DNA of 64,000 bases, taken from contig NC_045444.1 of the NCBI RefSeq assembly GCF_002776525.5, forward strand, positions 28,492,702 to 28,556,701, written 5' to 3'. Below are positions 47,718 to 59,144 of this stretch, piece by piece. The position numbers and the translations under genes were made by a program. The number at the start of each line of letters is the position of its first letter. Within the stretch, counting starts at the first letter, position 1. Under the pieces are notes generated by a model, which worked only from the letters and a program-made list of their open reading frames with translations, was not told the origin of the DNA and did not search any database. The DNA is from Piliocolobus tephrosceles (lineage: Eukaryota > Chordata > Mammalia > Primates > Cercopithecidae).

Positions 47718-50387
47718 AATACTGGGAGCTTTTCATGTTACTTAAATTCTGCATTTAGTGTACATATTTGTAATCTTGTCATTTCATTTGCATTGGACTG
47801 CCTGCTCCCCGAGTGTAGGAACTGTCTTCTTTCTCTGTGAATGTGTGGGAGTCACCTAGGCAGACCTTAGAGTGGAGTGAGGTCCAATCATGAAGAGGGA
47901 ACAGCATTTTGCAAACACACAAGAGAAAGCATAGTTGCTTTGATCCCTAAGAATAGTTTTACATGATCAAAGAATGTCATGTAAAAATCTGGGTATTGGT
48001 AAATAGTAAATAATAAGGTTTGGAATAGGGAATATAGGGCACTAGGATGATTGGCATCATAGGGTGAATAGTAAATGAGTGTGTGTGGGTACCTAACAGT
48101 AAGTCTGAATAAGTAAATGTAATAGAAGTGGAGGTAAAGGAAAATAGTCAATAAATACATGAAATACTCATTAAATAAACCTGATTTAGTAGTAGGAGAG
48201 GGATAGCATGGGCCATACTTTCTGTTTTAGGTGAATAGTGGTGATATTCACTGATACAATTAACTTGTTTTGGAAACTATTCATTTAAAAAGAAACTAGT
48301 CTTTTATTTGTTTGTTTTTCTCTTATTGCCCTGTCACCTGTGGTCTTGACCTCTGAGTCCAAGAAGGTGGCAGCTGTTACAAGCAGTGAGAAGCAGGCAG
48401 GGACAAAGAAGAAAAGACAAATAATGTGTGTGAACTCTCCCTTGAGAAAGGTTTCAGAGGTTGCCTCATGACTTGTTCACCTAAGCCCCCTGGGCCAGTG
48501 TTTGGTCATGGCCCTGCCTATCTACAAAGAAGACTGAGTCTAAAACACAATTTTTGTTCTTGGTGGCCACATGCAAAGCTAGCAATTCTATTTCTGTAAA
48601 GGAAAAATGAAATGCATTTAGGATACAACTAGCAGTTGAGTTTAGTTAGAAGGTAGAAATTTGACAGTTGTCAGCATTTAGGTAATAGTTGAAACTGTGG
48701 GTATGGATGATATTATCTAGGCATCATATCTAAGTGAGAAGAAGGTAGTAGAAACAAAATTCTAAGCATTGACAAAGAGAACTCTAGAAAGAGCCAGAGA
48801 CACAGAAGAACAAGGAAAGTGTTGTGTTCTAAAACCAAGGGAAGAGACATATTCAAAGAAATCAGAGGGCTTGCCATCATCAGCTGTCACAGAGACTGTA
48901 CAAGCCTTTCATTTTAGCAGTCAGGAGAGCTTTATTAAATTGTCTTAACTTTAACAGCTTCACTGGAATGACAGGCAGGGAAGCTATGTATTTCTAGATG
49001 TCATTGAAGGAGTAAAGTATTGGAAATGAGATTTTTAGGCTTCTTTTCCAAGAAGCCTTGCTGTAAAAGGAAATATAACAAGGAACAAAAGGAAATGAAT
49101 GAATGCTTTTTTCAAGGAAGGTGGGGGCTTGAATATGATTGTGCATTGAGAAGACAGTATGGGAAAAAAAAGAGACAGACAGACAGACAACAGAAGTAAA
49201 TATGATTTTCAGCCAAGCAGAGTCCATGCTGGATCTGTTGTCTATTCCCACCATTTTCAGCTCATGGAACCCAATATTCTAAGATAATGCAAATTGCTGA
49301 AGACAATCTTTCGCTACTTTCTAAGGATATATTGGCCCTAATGTCTAAGGTCAACATTAGCCAAATTGAGATTTTACAAAGAAATCTCAAGGTCCCGACC
49401 AATTCTTCCATATTTCTGGGCAATATGATACCAGGCATACCTCAGCCACAGGTAAAAGGACTGGGAATAGAAAGATTCTTACAAGGAGAGTACACTTTCA
49501 CCTTTGCCTGGGACAATGTTTGGTCTTTTCTGTCTTGTCGTGTGAACTCTTTCCTCAAGGAAATTTATCCACAAGGGCATGGAAAATCTCTTTTAGAATC
49601 CTCGAAATATGAAGTCTCTCTCCCTCAGATGCCATACCACTCCTCAATCTAGACCTCAGAGAAAACTAATGGGTTCAAAATTAGATGAGAATATCTAAGG
49701 AGTATGTGCAAGTGGACTATAGTGATCCTACATTTTTCTCCATCTTCCTCCTGAAATTATAGGAATTATATTCAAAGTCCAAGAAGCTTGTTGGTAGCAT
49801 AGCCTTGTACAGGGCATCCCTATTGGAAAAACGACATGAATATTTCCTCAGCACACTACCAGGAAATTTAATAATATGAGGTACATAGCAACACACAAAA
49901 AACTTCACTCACTACCTTCTGAATAATAGTAAAGAGAATATACCTTTTTATTTAGTAAAATGCAGAAATAATACGGCTCTACAAATTTTACAACGTGAGC
50001 ACCTCTGTGTCACAAGATCCTACATCAAGAAACATAACATTGCCAGCACTTGGGAAAACTGCTTCATACCCACTTTCAGGAACTCCTTCTTTAGGGTTAA
50101 CCAGTTTTGATGTAGCCAGTATTTGAGTATCAACTTCTGAAGTTTTACCTAAAATTCACTCCAAGTTCTTTTTTATTCAATGACCCAAACCTGTGGATCT
50201 GGTCTAACATAGGTGAATGCCACAACTTCAACATATATTTAAGAAAATATGTTTAAAAGAAAATAGGTTTAAAATCAAAAGAGTATGTTTCTCTATAGAG
50301 AGATGGAAGATAAATATTTTCTTTTTTAAACTAATGCCATAGTTCAATTACTTAAGGCAGACAGCCAAAACTTGTTCTTTTTGTCCA
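47718..50387. other. KYNU intron, unique DNA with an exon-like segment
   Basis: 47740-47850 is weakly L2-like. A (CAGA)n run lies near 49176-49190. The segment 49261-49451 has splice-site-like borders and is listed separately. No known protein recognised. Confidence 0.5.
49261..49451 (+). other. Exon-like segment in KYNU intron 2 (speculative)
   Basis: Preceded by ccaccattttcag and followed by CAG/GTAAAAG. An open frame of 121 codons (49287-49652) runs through it and past the donor. The segment is less AT-rich than its surroundings. The peptide shows no family I recognise, and it is not the next KYNU coding exon. It may be an old element or chance. Confidence 0.2.
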
Positions 50388-50510
50388 AGAGTATGACTCA
50401 CGCCTGTAACCCAGCACTCTTTGGAAGGCTGAGGCAGGAGGATCGCTTGAGTCCGGGAATTCAACACGAGCCTGGGCAACATAGTGACACCCAGTCACTA
50501 CACACCTTTT
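50388..50510 (+). repeat. Alu monomer (FLAM-like)
   Basis: A single forward monomer from 'gtatgactcacgcctgtaac' to 'gacacccagtcactac'. Confidence 0.85.
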
Positions 50511-51242
50511 TCTGTTCATACTTCTATTTAACAAGTGCTGCTGGACCATGATGTTCCCAGCATTTTATTTTTTAAATTTCATCCTAAGATCTGCTCTTAT
50601 CCCCCATTAAGAATGATTGGTAGAATGGTGTCTTTCCTAATGACGGAAGTATGAAATAACTTGTTCATCAGGAGAGTTTATGATTGATATTATTAATATT
50701 TAAATTCACATTTCATAAATTGGAATATTTTGTTATACAGTCTGAGTTTTATCACATGTATAGAATTACATAAGCACACCTTCTCTCAGTAGATATAGAA
50801 CAATGTCATAACCCCCAAAAGACTCCTTTATGGTAGCACTTTGTAACCAATCTCTCCAGTCTACCTCTAATCCCTGACAACCACTAATCTATTTTGTATC
50901 CCTATTGTCTTTTCCAGAATATCATATGAAGAAATTATATACTGTATTCAGTCTTTGGAGACTGGTTTCCTTTACGTAAGGAAATGCCTTTGAGATTAAG
51001 CAAAGTTATGTCAATGAAGTGTTTCTTTTTATTGCTGAATAGTTTTCTACTCTAAGAATGGACTACAATAGTTTATTCATTTGTCCACTGAAGGACATTT
51101 GAGCTGTGTCCAATTTTGATGATTATGAATAGCCACTATTAACATTCATGTACAGGATTTTGTGTGAATGTAAATTTTTTATCTAAAATTTTTTTAAGAT
51201 CAGATAGTAAATATTTCACTCTTGACAGGTCTCATGTATTCT

Positions 51243-51540
51243 TTTTTTATTTTTATTTTTTTAGAAAAGGTCTTGCCCTGTCACCCAGGCTGGAGTGCAG
51301 TGGCATAATCACAGCTCACTGCAGCCTTGATCTCGCTGGTCAAGCAATTCTTCCATCTTAGCCTCCTGAGTAGCCAGGGCTACAAGGGTGCACCACCACA
51401 CCAAGCTAAATTTTTTAACTTTTTGTAGAGATGAGTTCTCACTGTGTTGCCTAGGCTAATCTTGAACAAGGCTCCAGCAGTCCTTATTCCTTGGCCTTCC
51501 AAAGTGCTAGGGTTACAGGTGTGAGCTACTGTACCTTGCC
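51243..51540 (-). repeat. AluJ inserted in the L1, with TSD
   Basis: Flanked by AGGTCTCATGTATTCT (51227-51242) and AGGCCTCATATATTCT (51541-51556). Confidence 0.94.
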
Positions 51541-52095
51541 AGGCCTCATATATTCTTTCTCCTTTTTTTTTTTTTTTTCTTTTGTCTTTTCCTAGTTTTT
51601 CTTCTTCCATTTATAAATGTAAAAATATTCTTAGCTTTCAGGCCATACAAAAACAGGTCATGGGCTTGATTTGGAACTCAAACTGCAGTTTGTCAAGTCC
51701 ACTTTTAGAATGCTATAAGTTGATTGCTGGATCATATTATAGGTCTATTTTTAACTTTATAAGAAACTGGCAAACTTTTTCAGAGTGGCTGTACCGTTTT
51801 GCATTTTGCATTGCCCTCAGTGATGTGTGGGAATGTCTATTGTTCCCCATATTCACCCTCAGTTGGTATTACTAGGTTTTTTGTTGTTTTGTTTTTTAGT
51901 CACATATGTTTGTATAAGTATCTTATTTTGGTATTTATATGCATTTTCCTAATGGCTAATGAACTTAAGCATTAAGCATTTCAGAAGCTTATGTACCATC
52001 CATACTCTAGAGAAATGTCAGCTCAAATATTTTGGCCACTTTTTTTTAATTGGATTTTTTAATTGTTGAGTTGTGTTTTTGGGGAATTATGGAGC

Positions 52096-52330
52096 CTTTT
52101 TTTTTTTTTTTTTTTTTTAAGAGACAGAGTCTTGTTTCATTACCCAGGCTGTAGTGAAGTGGTACAGTCATAGCTCACTGCAACCTTGACCTTCTTGGGC
52201 TCAAGCAAATCTGCTAATTTTAAGAGACATGGTCTCGCTTTGTTACCCAGGCTGGTCTTGAACTCCTGGCTTTAATTTATCCTCCCACTTTGACCTCCCA
52301 AGTTGCTAAGATAACAGACATGAGTCATGT
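52096..52330 (-). repeat. Old Alu with internal deletion
   Basis: Long T run at 52098-52119, then a reverse-complement AluJ lacking about 60 bases between 'gggctcaagcaa' and 'ctaattttaagagac'. Confidence 0.9.
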
Positions 52331-52860
52331 TTTCAGTTTTAAGAGTTCTTTATACATTTCAGTGTACAGGTTGTTTGTTAAATAAATGATATGAAAATAT
52401 TTTCTCACAGTCTGTAGCTCTCTTTTTTATTCTCTTGTTAGCATCTATTGCAGAACGAAAGATTTTAACTTTGGGGAAGCACAATATATTTATTTTTTCT
52501 TTTATGGGTTGTGCTTTAGGTACCATGTCTAAAAGCTCCTCACCTAAGCATCAGTCTTAAAGACTTCTTTGGCCCATAATTTATTTACAAGTGTGTTGTT
52601 TAATTTCCAAGTATTTGAACATTTCTCAGTTTTCTTTTTATTATTGATTTGTAGTTTAATTCTACTGTGGTTAGAGAACATTTGTTAAGGTTTGTTTTTG
52701 ACCCAGGACAATGGTCTGTCTTCATGACTCTCCATGTGCATTTAAAAGAGTATTTATTGTGCTGCTGTTTGCTGGAGTGTTCTTTAAAAGCCAGTTACAT
52801 TCATTTGCTTCATGGTGTTTTTCAGTTCTGGGGATTATTTGTCTGCTAATAAAATGTAGA

Positions 52861-53439
52861 CCTAGTTCCTCAGAGGACCCTGGTCACAGATTTATGGACA
52901 TAATCATAAATCCCACTTAAGCACTATTCCAAATTGCTGAAACTCAATTCAATATTGCCAGCAACAATAACAACACAACAAATAAATCACATTAGTACCA
53001 CAATTATTAACATTGGGAGAGTTTTACAATTAGACAGTTCTTACCCAACAAATTCATATTAGATGCTTGTATTTTTCTTGGTAATAACAGAGATCCAAGT
53101 AATCAAGCCACAGATGAAACAAACACAGCTGAAATCTTTATGCTTTCTATTACTACTTATAATACAATCAGCAACAATTTCAGGTTCACCAATCTGCAGA
53201 AACATTGTATATCCTTTTCTTCTTTTTCCTTCAATTATTGGTTAAAAAAAATAAGCAACACTTAAGTTTCTCAAACAAACAGTCATAATATGTTGAAATT
53301 TTAACCTCCAATTTCTAATCAGGAGAACATTCTAATAAAACCCCTAAACTCATCTGACCTTTTAGTAGAGTATTGTCTTTACATACAGATATGGAGGAAA
53401 CGATGTTAAATGTAAATTCTTTTTTCTTCTATTTATTTA
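52861..53439. other. KYNU intron, unique DNA
   Basis: Nothing recognisable. Confidence 0.5.
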
Positions 53440-53705
53440 TTTGAGACAGGATGTCTCTTTGTCACCTAGGCTGGAATGCAGTGGTGCCATCAGTGCTCAC
53501 TGCAGCTTCAACTTCCTGGAATCAAACGATCCTCCCACCGCAGCCTCCTGAGAAGCAGGGACCACAGACATGCACCACCATGTCTGGCTAATTTTTAATT
53601 TTTTTTTTTCCCAGGCTCAGTGTCCAGCTCCTGGGCTCAAGTGAATACACTCACCTTGGCCTCCCAAGGGGCTAGAATTACAGGCATGAGTCACTGCACA
53701 CAGCT
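53440..53705 (-). repeat. Old Alu
   Basis: Reverse-complement AluJ with a short deletion around 53600-53620. A (CTTT)n/poly-T tract follows at about 53766-53818. Confidence 0.88.
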
Positions 53706-54234
53706 GAATTTTTTCAAAACCAACAAACCATACATTTTTCACAGAAGTTAACTTCCACAGAGATGTTTTCTTTTCTTTTTCTTTCTTTCTTTTTTTTTTT
53801 TTTTTTTTTTTTTTTTTGTTCTTCATACTTCCAGGCCAAAAACTTGTCATCAAGATCCTAGCAATTGCTGCAACCAATCCCAGGACTTTGCTTCCACAGT
53901 AGTTATTGAGCATCAAATGCTCTCTTAAATCATAGACCACGACTTTGATGAGCTTTCATTATTAGCTATGTCTTAGGATTCTCCTGAAATATGAAAGATA
54001 GGAAGTCGTATTCCCTAGTTCAATGGAAAAAAAAATCAATCTAAATTCAGTGGTATTTAAAAACAATGAATATTTACTTCAAAAAATTATTATAAAACAA
54101 AATATGTTACAAACTAGCTTTTTCTTCTAAACTCAAATATCTAGCTAGTAACATTCCAAAAATAAACATTAATTATATGGAAAGAATTTTTAAAATTTTG
54201 CAATGCTGAAATTAATCAATAGGAATACTGATAC

Positions 54235-55080
54235 TCTTAATGGTGAGTCTTTGTTCTTAGAGCTCCCAAAATGGTGCAGACCACTCCCAAGATGGGGTGG
54301 GCTGCTCCCAAGATGGCGACCAGCCTTTTGTTCTCTGACCTGGGGTTCTTGGCTTCATGGATTCCAAGGAATGGAATCTTGAGCCTTGCAGTGAGTGTTA
54401 TGGCTCTATTAGAGGCTGTGGGTCATGGAAGAGAACCATGGAATTCAGCGACTAGTATTCAGCTCGATTAGGATGAACCCTGGCACTTAGCTGTGCAGGA
54501 ACAATGGCCAGCCTTTAGCCCAATGGGGAGCAGAAATGGGTGCCTCACTGGATCAGGAGCACAGTGGACACCCTGCCGGATCCAGAGGGGTGGGAGTCAA
54601 CGGTGGGTCTGTAACAGCAGCAAACAGCAGTGGTGGACCCAGATGGGAGTCAATGGCAGGTCTGAGATGGCGACAAACAGCAGTGGTGGACAGCGAGTGA
54701 AAGCTCAGCTTGAGCTGTAACAAATACGGACCAGAAGAGTGTGCAGTTGCAAGATTTAATACAGTGAAAAAAGGATTTCCCAGGAGGTTCCCATACAATT
54801 GGAGGGGACCCAGGGGAGTTGCCACTCCCTGCTCGAATGCCTGGGTTTATATCTCAATCATTGTCCCCCTGCCATGCTATCAGATGATATATGATTTGAC
54901 TATTTCTTTTCCTCCTTCTTTTAGCCTAATTTGTATTTTAGTGAGCCCTCTTTACTACCTGATTGATCAAGTGTGCGATGAGTTACCAGCCCTGTGTTAA
55001 AAGGTGGGTGCAGTCACCTTCCCCAGGTAGGCTTAGGAATTCTTAGTCAGCCTAGGAAATCCAGCTAGTCCTGTCTCTCA
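54235..55080 (-). repeat. 3' LTR of the outer HERV-W provirus (LTR17)
   Basis: The whole LTR is recognisable against the LTRs at 55520 and 62141 and the solo LTR at 2775. It ends in the TGAGAGACAGG start block (reverse-complemented at 55070-55080). Its terminal TG/CA has decayed on the left (tcttaatgg). ATTAAA is intact. A ~53-bp segment of U5-side sequence is duplicated in tandem (about 54588-54640 and 54641-54694). The four bases outside, ATAC (54231-54234), should reappear beyond the missing 5' LTR. Confidence 0.94.
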
Positions 55081-55519
55081 GTCCCCCTTCTCAACAGGAA
55101 AACCCATGTGCTGTTGGGGAGGTTGGCCTACCACTGCTCTTAACTGCTTCCTGCTGAATTGGGGTGTAGTAGGTGTCGTGCAGTTGAGATTTCCTTGGGA
55201 GGGGTGCCTTCAATGTCATCAACATTGGAGCATGGGCTAGCAGGCCAGTCCAGGGGTCCATGGTAGATCTTATTCATGGACTGCATCTGAGGCTCCATTT
55301 GAAGAACGATTTGTAGTTTTACAGCTTTGATTCTGGAAGAGACAAATTTAACAAGGAGGTTAAAGATACAGGGATTGAAATGTAGGCCTGAAGTGCAGGG
55401 GATTATTTCTTTGGCACACTTCACAGGCCCTGACTATCTGCTTGATAGTTTTGAAAAGGCCTGGTCCAGTAAATAATGATCTGGCTATCTGATGGGTGCT
55501 ATCAATGCCTAAGTGAAAG
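55081..55519 (-). mobile_element. Outer HERV-W internal part: polypurine tract, env tail, integrase remnant
   Basis: Read on the minus strand this runs from integrase sequence, through a deletion junction near 55395, into the env transmembrane-protein tail (open frame 55140-55424, 94 codons). A polypurine tract (gagaagggggac, about 55081-55092) abuts the LTR. The surface subunit, the fusion peptide region and most of integrase are absent, so no functional envelope can be made. The right edge is the AAAG target of the inner provirus. Its continuation resumes at 63470. Confidence 0.9.
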
Positions 55520-56280
55520 TGTTACTGGGGGATCCTTGCTCCCAGAGCTCCCAAAATGGTGGTGGGTCACTTCCAAGATGGCAGCAAGCTTCTTGTTCTC
55601 TGACCTGGGGTTCTTGGCCTCACAGATTCCAAGGAATGGATTCTTGGGCCATGCAGTGAGTATTATAGCTCTATTAGAAGCCGTGGGTCATAGAAGAGAA
55701 CCATGGAACCCAGTGACTAGTGTTCAGCTCAATTAGGATGAACTCAGGTACTTAGCCGTGCAGGAACAATGGCAAACCTTTAACCCGATAGGGAGTGGCA
55801 ATGGCTACCTTTCTTGATCAGGAGCACAGTGAACATACTGCTGGATCCAGAGGGGTGGAAGTCAGTGGCAGGTCTGTCACAGCAGCAAACAGCAGTGGTG
55901 GACGGCAGGTGCAAGCTCAGCTTGAGCCGTAACAAACACGGACCAGAAGAATGTGCAGTTGGAAGATTTAATTGAGTGAAAACAGAGCTCCCATACAAAG
56001 GGAGGGGACCCAAAGAGGGTAGCCATTGCTGGCTCAAATGCCTGGGTTTATATCCCAATCATTGTCCTTCCCCCTGTGCTCTCAGGTGATAGATGATTGG
56101 CTATTTCTTTACCTCTGGTTTTTGCCTAGTTAACATTTTAGTGAGCCCTCTTTACTACCTGATGGGTCAGGTGTGAGCTAAGCTGAAAGCCCCATGTTTA
56201 AAGGTGGGTGCAGTCACCTTCCCTAGTTAGGCTTAGGAATTCTTAGTCAGCCTAGGAAATCCAGCTAGTCCTGTCTCTCA
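55520..56280 (-). repeat. 3' LTR of the inner HERV-W provirus
   Basis: A 761-bp LTR starting exactly TGTTACTGGGG and ending TGTCTCTCA on the plus strand. AAAG (55516-55519) precedes it. ATTAAA and a TATA-like 'gatataaaccc' are intact on the minus strand. It differs at many sites from its partner LTR, so the provirus is not recent. Confidence 0.96.
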
Positions 56281-56620
56281 GGCCCCCCTCTCAACAGGAA
56301 AACTCAAGTGCTGTTGGGGAGATTGGCCGACGACTGCTCTAACTGCTTCCTGCTGAATTGGGGCATAGTAGGGGTTGTGCAGTTGAGATTTCCTCGGGAC
56401 AGGTGCCTTTGATGTTATTAACGTTGGAGCATGGGCTAGCAGGCCGGTCCAGGGGTCCATGGTAGATTTTAGTCATGGACTGCATCTGGGGCTCCATTTG
56501 AAGAATGATTTGTAGTTTTATAGCTTCAATTCTGGAAGAGACAAACTTAACAAGGAGGTTAAGATACAGGGATTGAAATGTATAGCCTGCAGTGCAGGGG
56601 ATTCTTTTTTTGACACACTT
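56281..56620 (-). pseudogene. Inner HERV-W: env tail fused to pol, with polypurine tract
   Basis: The 94-codon open frame 56339-56623 holds only the end of the envelope transmembrane subunit (membrane-proximal helix end and cytoplasmic tail). It ends at a normal-looking stop, followed by a polypurine tract (gagaggggggcc) next to the LTR. The fusion point with integrase lies near 56575-56610 and matches that of the outer copy. The receptor-binding and fusion parts of env are missing. Confidence 0.9.
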
Positions 56621-58790
56621 CACAGGCCCTGACTATCTGCTTGATAGTTTTGAAAAGGTCTGGTCCAGTAAATAATGATTTGACTATCTGATGGGTGCTA
56701 TTAATGCCTAAATGAAAGGTTTCATGAAGGGTTTTAAGTAATTTCCATTGGTTAGTTGCAGGCAAAAGTATTTTTCCTTTTTTGGTGGCTAACCATTCTG
56801 AGAGGAGGAAACTATGTCCTTGTGAGGTTTCCCATTCTATTTTTCATGCTGAGTACTGGGGCTTGGTTTCCCAGAGGGGATTACCCCATACCAGGGGTCC
56901 TTTTATAAGCATTTTTAATGGAGGGTTCTGCCTTGCAGCTCTTTTGGGTTCAATATCTGCTTGGCGGTTCCCTTCTATTTTTCTTTCCTTTCCTTTCTGA
57001 TGACCCCAGCAGTGTAAGACTGCTACCTCTTTAGGTTTCTGTACAGCCAATAATAATTGCCTAATGGCTTCCTGTTGTTTGATAGGTGTTCCCTCAGAAG
57101 TTAGGAATTCCCTTTTTTTTCATATTGCTGTGTGGGTATGGAGGACTAGGTAAGCATACTTAGAGTCTGTATATATATATCCTTTTCTCTTTTTTAAATT
57201 CCAGTGCCCAAGTGAGGGCTATTAGTTCTGTCAGCTGAGCACTAGTTCCTGGAATGAGGGAATTACTTTCAAGTATTCCATTATTACTGACCACTGCATA
57301 CCTCAGTTTTTGAAGTCCTTTTTTGACAAAGGAACTTTCATTAGTATACAAGTTGAGGTAGGGATTAGTCAAGGGAACCTCTAGAAGGTCCCTCAAGTGG
57401 CATTGGTTTGAGCAATTACCTGTTGACATCTATGTTTTATCTTTTTTTCTTTATCTTCTTCCGTTTGGAAGAAATGTGGCTGGGTTAAGGGTTGCACAAG
57501 TATGCAGTCACAGCACTGGCCCTTTAATTAGTAGAGCGTGATATTTGAGCAAGCAGTTGTCTGACAGCCACAAGTCTCCTTTAGCAGTGAGTATGCTGTT
57601 TACATCATGAGATGTTCACACAGTAAGATTTCTTCCCTGTATTATTTCAACTGCTTTAGATACTAAGACTGCTACTGCCACCACTACCTGTAAACAATGA
57701 GGCCAACCCTTTGCCACTACATTAATTTTCTTACTTAGGTGTGCCATGGGTTTCAAGTTGGTCCCTCGAAACTGTGTAAGGACTCCTAGAGCTATTTGTT
57801 TTTGTGATATAAAAAGAAAAGTCTTGCCCCGTTGGCAAACTTAACACTGGGGCTTGGGTTAGGGCCTTTTTTAGGGCCTGGAAAGCTGCTTTTGCTTTAG
57901 GTGTTCATTTTACTAAATGGGTATTGGCTTTCTGATTTTTCTTAATTAGTGTATATAATGGCCTGACTATTTTGCCATACCTGGGAATCCCTGTTTGGCA
58001 GAAGCCTGTTATGCCAAGGAACACTTTCATTTGCTTTAGGGTTTTGGGATGAGGATAAGCCAGTATAGGCTGGATATGTTTCTTACTCAGGGCTCTGGTG
58101 CCTTTGGATAATTTTAGCCCTAAGCGTTTAACCTGCTCTAAGCAGAGCTGAGCCTTTGGTTTGGAAACACTGTAGCAACAAGTGGTGAGGAAGTTTAAAA
58201 GTGCTTGGGTGGCTTGATGGCAAAAGTTTTTGAACGGGCAGCTAGAAGTAAATTATCCATGTACCAAAGAACAAGAATGTTCTGGTATGAGAACTGGCTC
58301 AAATCTTGGGCTAATACCTGGCCAAATAGATGTGGGCTGTCTCTGAACCCTTGGGGTGAAACAGTCCTGGTGAGTTGAGATGTTGGGTTTGGAGGATCTT
58401 TAAAGGCAAACAAGAATTGAGAGTAAGGATGTACCGGGATGCAGAAAAATGCATCCTTAAGGTCCAGGACCGTAAACCACTCTGCTTCCTCTGGTATTTG
58501 AGAAAGCAGAGTATAATGGTTAGGTATAACTGAATATAGAGGGACAACACCTCATTGATAATTCTGAGATCTTGCACTAACCTCCACTGTCCGTTGGGTC
58601 TCTGTACTCCTAAAATTGGAATATTGCAGGGGCAATGGCATGGTTTTACTAGGTCTTGGGCTTTTAGGTTCTTAATAATTTTTTGGAGTCCTTGTTGGGC
58701 CTCGGGTCTAAGGGGGTACTGCCTTTGATAGGGAAAGGAGGCAGAACCCTTTAGTTTAACTTGAACAGGACAGGCATTCTTTACTCATCC
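56621..58790 (-). pseudogene. Inner HERV-W pol: RT, RNase H, integrase N-terminus (broken)
   Basis: From right to left. RT begins near 58790 with a QYPLRPEA block, followed by VQDLRIIN near 58570. The catalytic box near 58270 reads Y-M-D-N instead of the usual Y-x-D-D. RNase H near 57160-57429 has N in place of the first catalytic D (YTNESS); its frame shifts in a (TA)n run near 57170-57182, and its end (HCWGHQKG, GNRQAD) lies in another frame at 56844-57050. The integrase zinc-binding H-x3-H and C-x2-C are visible at 56559-56765, then pol stops at the env junction. Gammaretrovirus-like (ERV1). Several stops and frameshifts; not functional. Confidence 0.93.
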
Positions 58791-59141
58791 ATATTGTCCT
58801 TCTGTTGTCCAGACTTTAGGATTAATTCCTTTTTCAAGCAGGGGACAACAAATGGGTGGTCCTTTTCCTATGTTCAGGTGTATAATGGCCCCTGCTTTTG
58901 TTAGAATGTCTTTCCCTAACAAGGAAGTGGGGTTTTTAGGCATAATTAGAAAAGCATGTGGAAAGAGTAAAGTTCCCCAGTCACAGCTTAGTGGCTGGAA
59001 GAAGTATCTAGTGACTGCCTGTCCTAGGAACCCTTGGATAGTGACAGATCTGGAGGACAGTTGTCCGGGACAGGAGAGTAAGACTGAGAAGCCTGCGCCA
59101 GTGTCCAGGAGACAGTTAACCTCCTGACCCTCAATGGTCAA
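58785..59141 (-). pseudogene. Inner HERV-W protease, frame open
   Basis: A 118-codon open frame with the aspartic protease motif LLDTGAGFSVL near its start and LLGKDIL near residue 73. This is the typical pattern of a retroviral protease, which acts as a dimer to cut Gag-Pol. The frame is open and the motif looks intact, but the flanking gag and RT frames are broken, so production of a polyprotein is unlikely. Activity cannot be judged from sequence. Confidence 0.88.
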
Positions 59142-59144
59142 GCA

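Larger units (their letters stand above)
50690..52860 (-). mobile_element. Old L1 (L1M), minus strand, broken by two Alus
   Basis: Three collinear pieces (50690-51226, 51557-52095, 52332-52860). The first is 3' UTR and ORF2 end ('ccctgacaaccactaatc', 'ttgctgaatagttttctac'). The second holds 'taagaaactggcaaactttttcagagtggctgtacc'. The third reaches further into ORF2 ('ctgtggttagagaacatttg', 'ctggagtgttctttaaaagccagtta'). No frame survives. Confidence 0.85.

Noticed and set aside
54271..54720. Plus-strand open frames in the HERV-W LTRs (also 55476-55736, 62369-62707)
   Set aside because: Antisense to the LTRs and repeated in each copy. Typical incidental LTR frames.
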